NCBI RefSeq assembly: GCF_000003605.2
Contig: NW_003105103.1
Span: 81,198 to 108,807, forward strand
From: Saccoglossus kowalevskii
Lineage: Eukaryota; Hemichordata; Enteropneusta; Harrimaniidae
Reading direction: 5' to 3'
Length of the DNA: 27,610 nt
In this document: in pieces, positions 21,166 to 27,610 of the stretch
Position numbering within the stretch: position 1 is the first letter of the stretch
How the letters are laid out: each line of letters begins with the position of its first letter
Translations under genes and position numbers: made by a program
The notes under the pieces: model-generated
What the model was told of the DNA's origin: nothing
Seen by the model: only the letters and a program-made list of their open reading frames with translations
Database searches by the model: none

Positions 21166-24100
21166 GTAAATGTATTTTTATATTTATATTTTTCTATGAT
21201 TGTTCATCTCATTTTATAAAGTTCAAGCAGAATTCCAATTTTGCACTACTGAGCATGTTACTGAGCACATATGCAGTGCCTTATGGGAGAAAATTTAACA
21301 TTGAATATAATTAAAAAATATTATCACAGTGGAAACTCACAAAGCTATATGTAAATTTTTGAACAATTTTCAAACAATATTAAGATTCATATCATTAACC
21401 ATATGACTTTGCAGCCAATATAAAAAAAAATGCTTTCACTGCACATACTGGTACATACATTTTGTATAACAAAATGCAAATAAAATGCAAAATTTTTTTG
21501 GTTTTTGGCTGGTGGACCCTTCCACATCCATCCACTGAAAAACCCATAATAGCTTTCGACGTTGCTGACGACATCATTGGTGGTAGGATTTCTATAATAT
21601 TAGTAACATCTGAATATACCTCAGTATCACAACCTATAGTCTTATAGGATTAGTTAATTGTATTATTACACTAAATTAAATGACACTAATCGAGAAGTTT
21701 TTTTGTTTTTTTTAATTTGCTGCATGAATTCTCTTATGACTTTTAGGAAAATTCAACCCAATAAAAATAGAGTGACCCCCCTCGCTAAGTCGAAACCTCA
21801 GTAAGTCACGGTTTTGGCTAAGTTCAGGTAGTTGGATGGCTCCTAAAAATTCTATTGTGTTTTGTCGACTGTTTAGAAATAAAAGTACTAAATGTTTCGT
21901 CACATCATGTAATTAATTGGTTGTTAAACACCTGCTGGCCATTAATTACTGAGATGAGTGATGGTGGCCTGACTTAAGGTGTTGATTGGGGTAGGAAGTC
22001 ATGACTTAATGTACATTTTGGTCGTTCTCCTTTGATAAAGCTCTATAATTCTTGCTGCAATGAGTAGAATCCATGTGAACATGGACGCTGGGATGTTTTT
22101 CAAAAAAGAAAACCTACAAGAAATATATCCATGTGTGTTATAGACCTTAAAAATACATTTACTACCGGTAATATGTACTTTTAAGGTTTATGTATGTGTA
22201 TATGTGCCCCCCCTTCAGGAGAACCTTTGGTAAGTCACGACCCTTGATAAATCATGGTTTTTGCTTGGATCCCTACACCCGCGATTCAGCAAGGGACCAC
22301 TGTATTACAATTATGAATACAAAAATGTTTAATTTCAACAGATATGATATGAATTTGTTTTGTTCCATACTTTCGGTGCACTTCCTTAGAAATAAGTATA
22401 ATGGTCAAATGCTTTTAGTCTGAAACTGATATATTTATACAGCAGGCATGAAAGCCCATGGTTTATTTCTGAAAATTACTTCAATTGCTTTCTATATCAC
22501 ATAAAATTTCCTCATTTAGATATAGTGATTTTATTATTCTTGATTATTATTTCATTATCTTGATATTATTTCTTTATTTTCTTAGTTCAAAGAAAGAGTC
22601 AAGGATATTTTGGTGAAACCTGAACACAATGATTACTATTGTCTTAGATGGTTAAGAGGTATGTATGAAATTTTCAATTTTAAAGTCAGTGTATTCATTT
22701 TATATTCAAAAACACGGTAGATAGCAAGTATATTCAATAATATAGCATATCTCACACTAGCTTTGAGAGGCTTTGCATTACAATATATCAAATTTCAGAT
22801 ACCTGGGACAGTAGGTGCATGGAAATGACCATTATTGCAAAAAACAGAAATGAGCGAGATTTTTGCCATTTTAAAAAATACAAAGCACGTGTATGACACG
22901 CTTTGTGAATAAGCAAGAATATTACCAATAATTATCTGAGAAAAAAAACAGTTTCACAGACTTACTAATTTGCATTAGAATTTCTAGAAATATAGATATC
23001 GCTTGATAATTTTATGATCATCTTGCAATTCATGTGACGTCAATTATTGCGAGATTTTCATTGCATATCACATTTTTGCGTACCAGCATCTTTGTACACC
23101 AAAGTAAACATTTGTCACACTTTTCCATATACCGTACTCGACCGCGTTAGCGCCCAGGGGCCTCAACTCAGAAAATCACGATTTTGTAGGGGTGGGCGCT
23201 TACCCGAGCACTCCCCTCGAAAAAGAGTGCAAACGAAAATTTTGATTCATCAAGTGACAGATTATGTCTTTGAGGGAAAATCAAATTACTAAATTAGTTG
23301 CGTCGTCATTGATTTTCACAAGGTATGTTCAAAAAAATTAATCTAGACCAGTAGCCAACTGGAAATTATGTTCATTTAAGTCAAAAATTATGGAAGAAAT
23401 TAAAAAAAAAATACATATTAATAAATAAATATATGTGCAGAATCAAGTACCAAAGTGTTGATGGGACAAATTGTGTCATTCAAAGAGTTTAAAATACGTT
23501 CAAGTTCTGAAAATACTGCATAATCAAAGATTATTTAAAAAACATGGCTTTATAGATATTATGTTTTTTCCATTGTTGGTGTACTTTGCTCTTTCATTGA
23601 CACATGAGAAAAAAAAGATAAGAATGATAAACCAAAAAATGCAAAATCTAACTCACATCCTATGCCTCTGACACTTGACACATTGCCCTCTGACTCCCAT
23701 TTTTTCACTTTAATTTTGGTATTTGTTTGTAACAGGCAACAGGCAATGTGTTAATGGCATTGATAAATAAATACTATGGAATACTTTTTCACTGAAAAAG
23801 CTTTTTGGGCGTTTTGTATGGAACTTATTTTCACTGATTTTTCATGAGTTTAATGTGAAATATAGGAAAAAAAGTATATTCGCCGGATTTTATTTTCACT
23901 AGACTAGAAAAACTCCAAATTTGAAGGGTTATTTTCACTTTAAATTATTCTTCTTAACCTACATGTAGTTGCTTGTTCGCCTATTATTGTCACAGTGAAA
24001 TATGAAACTAGAAAAATAACACAAAAGATTTTCCTAGTGACTTAATGAAAATTGCTTTATTTTAACTGTAATTAATTTTCACTGAAAAGACATTTTGGGA

Positions 24101-27100
24101 GTTTTGTATGGAATTTATTTTTGATCGAATTTTGATGAGTTGAATGTAAAATATATACTGTCTGGATATTATTTTCACTGAATCATTCCTTTAGCAAGTA
24201 TATTTCAGTAGTTGTTTAAATTAGAAAACTTATTGTATTGAATTATGCTTATAATTTAATTTATATTTTATTTCAACAGCAAGAAGTTTTGATGTTAACA
24301 AAGCTGAAACAATGATCAGAAATGTAAGTACAAATACTGCATCATGAAGTCAGCTGCATAACAACTGTAGAGGTAGAGAGTCTGTTCATTTTAAATCTAC
24401 AGCTCTGATATACAGCCGCTGGTATACACAACTATATCTGACCACTTCTCCTCTAAGGGTATGTGTCAACCAGTTAAAGCACACCTTCAATCCATCAAAA
24501 ATGTTTAATTATAATATTGATATGGCCAATAGTATCTATGTAATTAGTACATAGGCTAGGTCATTCAGAAACTCTAAAAAAAAATGGTCTACAAATTAAA
24601 TTCTGATTGGTCACTGGTCCTGTAAGTTTTGAATGCAATATGGCTAGCTAATTACTTATACATGTACTCAGATATAGGATTGGTGACCATATACAGGTTA
24701 CAATATATTTAAAGAGATGATGGCCAGTGTCTACATCAGATTTAATCAGCTTGCATGCATATATGTTTTGTCTTTTGAAAATGGATGCAATGATAGAAAT
24801 ACGAGCTGAATAAGAGCTGTCTCATGTATATGTAAATAATCACTATCTTTTGAATCCTACTGTTGAACAAAATGTAAGATCATCAGGTCAGTTAAATAGT
24901 CAGACTGTGATAGATAACTGTCAATGATAATATACCGGTAGTTACGGTACAATGGTCACAGTCATGCTGTATTCACATTGATGTCATGTCTGTCTATAAG
25001 TTAATAAGTAACCAAATTTTCATGATTTTTTTTATTTGGAAAATCATTAAATTTTGTAGCAGTGAACATTGCACTAGGACTTAGGGATTTACAGTGAGGA
25101 TAGAGGATGGAGGGGGCATTACACTGAGTTCTAGGGAGCCTAAGTGAGCATTTTACTGTGTTCTGAGGTCACCGCAAACATTTGACTGAATTCTAAGGAG
25201 ACACAGTGAAATATTTCACTGGGTCCTAGAATGTCACAGTGAGCATTTTACTGTGTCCTGGGTGACAGTGAACATTTCACCTGATCCTAGGGAGTCACAG
25301 TGAACGTTTCACTGGATTCTAAGGAGACACAGTGACATATTTCACTGGGTCCTCGCGTGTCATAGTGAGCATTTTACTGTGTCCTGGGTGACAGTACACA
25401 TTTCACCTGGTCCTAGGGAGTCACAGTGAACATTTCACTGGATTCTAAGGAGATGCAGTGAGCATTTCACTGGGTCCTAGGGAGTCACAGTGAACATTTC
25501 ACTTTCACTGGATTCTAAGGAGATGCAGTGAGCATTTCACTCGGTCCTAGGGAGTCACAGTGAACGTTTCACTGGATTCTAAGAAGACACAGTGAAATAT
25601 TTCACTGGGTCCTAGGGTGTCATAGTGAGCATTTTACTGTATCCTGGGTGACAGTGAACATTTCACCTGGTCCTAGGGAGTCACAGTGAACATTTCACTT
25701 GATTCTAAGGAGATTCAGTGACATATTTCACTGGGTCCTAGGGAGTCACAGTGAACATTTTGCTGGATTCTAAGGAGATGCAGTGAGCATTTCACTCAGT
25801 CCTAGGGAGTCACAGTGAACGTTTCACTGGATTCTAAGGAGACACAGTGAAATATTTCACTGGGTCCTAGGGTGTCACAGTGAGCATTTTACTGTGTCCT
25901 GGGTAACAGTGAACATTTCACCTGGTCCTAGGGAGTCACAGTGAACATTTCACTGGATTCTAAGGAGATGCAGTGAGCATTTCACTGGGTCCTAGGGAGT
26001 CACAGCAAACATTTCACTTGATTCTATGGAGACACAGTGACATATTTCACTGGGTCCTAGGGTGTCACAGTGAGCATTTCCTGTGTCCTGGGTAACAGTG
26101 AACATTTCACTCGGTCCTAGGGAGTCACAGCAAACATTTCACTTGATTCTAAAGAGACACAGTGACATATTTCACTGGGTCCTAGGGTGTCACAGTGAGC
26201 ATTTTACTGTGTCCTGGGTAACAGTGAACAATTCACCGGGTCCTAGGAAGTCACAGTGAACATTTCACTGGATTCTAAGGAGATGCAGTGATCAGTTCAC
26301 CAGGTCTTAGGGAGTCTTAGTGAACATTTAAATGGATATCATTTATTTAGGTAAACAACTGACTTTTTGAATGAAGCTCAATGTTGATGTATAGGGTTGT
26401 CAATGCATACATCTAGATATTATACCCACATTTGTAAATGTTGATGAATTATTCTGGATATCTCAGTGTTTCAAAACTCACATTTACTTGCCAAGCACTG
26501 GTGCACATTATATTTAGAGGATTATTTCAAACTGCACCAAAACTAATTTCAAGAGTTTTATAATTTTTTCTCTACAAAATTAACGCATGTACGGTACTTG
26601 CATGTATAAATGAGTAGTAAATTCAGTTTAGTATAGTATAGTAATGAATTACCTTGGACACTGTTTTTAGTGGTTATGACACAACTATTTATTTACTCGG
26701 ATGAAACAATGTTGGACTTGGTTTCTTACTGAGACAAAACACCATGTGACATTGAAACTAGCAGCTCACTCAGGGAGGTTGTGTTAGATGCTCTAAGTTA
26801 ACTGTTCACTTGACTGGAGCTATGATCTAATAACTGCAATAATTATAATTTTCGGTCAGACCACTACCAAACAGGGAATATAAGGTTTAGATGAGAATAA
26901 TTAAACTATTGATAGTCTCAGTGCTGTTACTGTTCTGATTGGGTACATTGAAAAGAACAAACAATTCATGTTCTGCAAACGATACGATTCCTCTAGAATT
27001 TGTCATAATTTCACTTTCCTGTGTCTATATGGTTAAACCACAGTCCCACAGTGGAAGAACTGTGGTTAAACAAATGTTGTTCTGATTTCAGAGTATGGAA

Positions 27101-27381
27101 ACTAGAAAGAAGATGGGCTTAGACACACTAGTCACTGACTACAAATCACCTGAGGTAGGAAAACACAAATAAAACATACAATAGTAATATATATATATAT
27201 ATATAAATATATTATGTAAAACAAGACTGCCAAATTATTATGCAATATTCTTTCGCCTTTCTGATTGTTGCATACATTTAATAACAGGTTATGGAAAAGT
27301 ACTACCAGGGTGGTCTAGTAGGAGAAGATAAGAATGGACATCCGATATGGATTGATCCCATTGGCAATATTGATCCTAAAG
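21112..27381 (+). CDS. SEC14L2: SEC14-like lipid-binding protein, 5' part (CRAL-TRIO family)
   Basis: The encoded family (SEC14L2/3/4, supernatant protein factor type) binds and transfers hydrophobic ligands such as tocopherol, squalene or phospholipids in the cytosol. Five coding exons are present: 21112-21165, 22586-22658, 24280-24323, 27092-27154 and 27288-27381. They join in frame into 109 full codons plus one base. The start MSGRVGDLSPKQ is almost identical to vertebrate SEC14L proteins, which fixes the initiator Met. DYYCLRWLRARSFDVNKAE is the CRAL-TRIO N-terminal helical motif (residues about 34-52). YYQGGLVGEDKNGHPIWID, then IGNIDPKG (residues about 83-110), opens the lipid-binding CRAL-TRIO domain. 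The rest of that domain and the GOLD domain lie past the right edge. The paralogue (L2, L3 or L4) cannot be decided from this part. Introns are long and filled with repeats. Confidence 0.92.
21166..21769. other. SEC14-like intron 1, left part
   Basis: AT-rich intron without coding resemblance. Confidence 0.6.
21770..22304. mobile_element. pogo/Tigger-like non-autonomous DNA element remnant
   Basis: The left end reads AGTGACCCCCCTCGCTAAGT and the right end, read inverted, CAGTGGTCCCTTGCTGAATC. These are diverged copies of the same terminal repeat, and their form (CAGT-x-x-x-CCCTCGCT...) resembles pogo/Tigger ends. A TA follows the right end. Sub-terminal words close to TAAGTCACGGTTTT recur as TAAATCATGGTTTT. 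The 535-bp interior has no transposase frame. Assignment rests on the ends only. Confidence 0.5.
22586..22658 (+). CDS. SEC14L2: SEC14-like exon 2
   Basis: FKERVKDILVKPEHNDYYCL, then RWLR plus one base, between acceptor TTTTCTTAG and donor GTATGT. Confidence 0.93.
22659..23771. other. SEC14-like intron 2, left part
   Basis: No gene seen. Around 23136-23206 a CpG-rich patch has inverted words (TTAGCGCCC and GGGCGCTTA) that suggest a small decayed mobile element. The remainder is AT-rich. Confidence 0.5.
23772..23900. mobile_element. Diverged MITE (family copy 2) in SEC14-like intron 2
   Basis: It aligns with the element at 13750-13961: ACTGAAAAAGCTTTTTGGGC, GTTTTGTATGGAACTTATTT, a shared TTTTTCATGAGTTTAATGTG block and GTATATTCGCCGGATTTTAT. 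The right inverted end is missing, so it is a truncated copy. Confidence 0.75.
24063..24210. mobile_element. Diverged MITE (family copy 3) in SEC14-like intron 2
   Basis: Same family: ACTGTAATTAATTTTCACTG, CATTTTGGGAGTTTTGTATG, GATGAGTTGAATGTAAAATA, and an end reading ATATTTCAGTA. It is more decayed than the copy at 23772-23900 and lies about 160 bp from it. Confidence 0.65.
24280..24323 (+). CDS. SEC14L2: SEC14-like exon 3
   Basis: It completes Ala43 and reads RSFDVNKAETMIRN, ending in phase 0 at GTAAGT. Acceptor TTTCAACAG. Confidence 0.92.
24324..25059. other. SEC14-like intron 3, left part
   Basis: AT-rich intron without recognised features, before the tandem array. Confidence 0.6.
25060..26337 (+). 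repeat. Higher-order minisatellite, 32-bp units with a palindromic core
   Basis: About 38 units of 29-33 bp fill 25130-26337, with a degenerate lead-in from 25060. Four unit types can be read from their starts: A (CCTAGGGAGTCACAGTGAAC), B (TCTAAGGAGACACAGTGAAA), C (CCTAGGGTGTCACAGTGAGC) and D (CCTGGGTGACAGTGAAC). They recur in the order A-B-C-D, giving a super-unit of about 126 bp. A variant b (TCTAAGGAGATGCAGTGAGC) alternates with A between super-units. The core CAGTGAA-N3-TTCACTG is self-complementary, and in type B it becomes the uninterrupted palindrome CAGTGAAATATTTCACTG. It sits wholly inside intron 3. Confidence 0.95.
26338..27091. other. SEC14-like intron 3, right part
   Basis: Ordinary AT-rich intron ending in TTCTGATTTCAG. 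Confidence 0.65.
27092..27154 (+). CDS. SEC14L2: SEC14-like exon 4
   Basis: Twenty-one codons, starting SMETRKKMGLDTLVTDYKSP and ending in Glu, are in phase 0 at both ends (donor GTAGGA). This corresponds to the linker between the CRAL-TRIO N-terminal helices and the lipid-binding domain. Confidence 0.9.
27187..27205. repeat. (TA)n microsatellite
   Basis: An alternating TA run of about nine repeats in SEC14-like intron 4. Confidence 0.85.
27288..27381 (+). CDS. SEC14L2: SEC14-like exon 5 (last in window)
   Basis: VMEKYYQGGLVGEDKNGHPI, then WIDPIGNIDPK plus one base. Acceptor ATAACAG, donor GTATGA. The open frame runs about 215 bp further but loses resemblance at the donor. The window ends in the following intron. 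Confidence 0.93.
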
Positions 27382-27610
27382 GTATGAGATGTTATGCTCT
27401 TGAAAGCCTTGCCTTCAATTTCCAATCAGACCGCCTGGTCATGTTGTTGAGGCCGGATGGTCTATTTTATCTCATATTATCAAAATGTGTCATAGAAATG
27501 TGTCATGTGTCAGTAAAATGTAATAACTGTCCTGTGGCAGCTAGTAATAATTGCATTAGTACAACACTGTCAATATTATTGATGTTGAGTCATTGAGTTA
27601 GCACAACAAC
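27382..27610. other. SEC14-like intron 5, start
   Basis: Intron sequence running to the window edge; no exon recognised. Confidence 0.7.

Noticed and set aside
25060-26337. CRISPR array
   Set aside because: There are no unique spacers: the whole unit is repetitive, units vary in sequence, and the DNA is an intron of an animal gene.
27382-27596. Continuation of the SEC14-like open frame past 27381
   Set aside because: Resemblance to the family ends at DPKG and a GTATGA donor follows; the remaining residues are intron read-through.
1-27610. Functional cluster or operon-like system of the three genes
   Set aside because: The genes are in mixed orientation, separated by kilobases, each with its own introns, and belong to unrelated conserved animal families.

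Overview
The window is intron-rich, AT-rich animal nuclear DNA. It has GT..AG introns with tidy phases, AATAAA signals and a dense load of degraded transposons. The protein sequences look like those of an invertebrate deuterostome (hemichordate or amphioxus-like). That placement is an inference from protein resemblance and is not secure. Nothing prokaryotic is present.

Three protein-coding genes can be reconstructed at the splice-site level. (1) Positions 223-1587, plus strand: a complete two-coding-exon, 294-residue sulfurtransferase of the rhodanese / 3-mercaptopyruvate sulfurtransferase family, with a CGTGLT active-site loop. (2) Positions 17821 down to 9180, minus strand: a complete ten-exon, 417-residue short-chain acyl-CoA dehydrogenase (ACADS), including a mitochondrial presequence exon, both family signatures and the catalytic Glu. 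(3) Positions 21112-27381, plus strand: the first five coding exons (109 complete codons) of a SEC14-like CRAL-TRIO lipid-binding protein that continues beyond the right edge. The first two genes are tail to tail, and ACADS and the SEC14-like gene are head to head. At least ACADS, and probably the sulfurtransferase, work in mitochondria. No joint pathway is indicated; they look like ordinary neighbours.

Between the sulfurtransferase and ACADS lies about 7.6 kb with no convincing gene. It holds a fold-back element, a palindromic MITE-like element, a plus-strand LINE relic, a second short inverted-repeat element with TA flanks, a 35-bp minisatellite and two strong hairpins. ACADS introns hold a second LINE relic (minus strand, intron 9), a MITE with 25-bp inverted ends (intron 5) and a hairpin (intron 1). 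SEC14-like introns hold a pogo/Tigger-like remnant, two diverged copies of the intron 5 MITE, and a 1.2-kb higher-order minisatellite of about 38 units whose core is a small palindrome.

The clearest unexplained pattern is a short GC-rich motif, TAGAGGGCGC and close variants. It occurs about seven times in this AT-rich window, always between genes and never in the introns examined. It resembles the core of the CTCF site. No clearly new biological system was found. The best leads are this motif set, the mosaic active site of the sulfurtransferase and the palindromic higher-order minisatellite.
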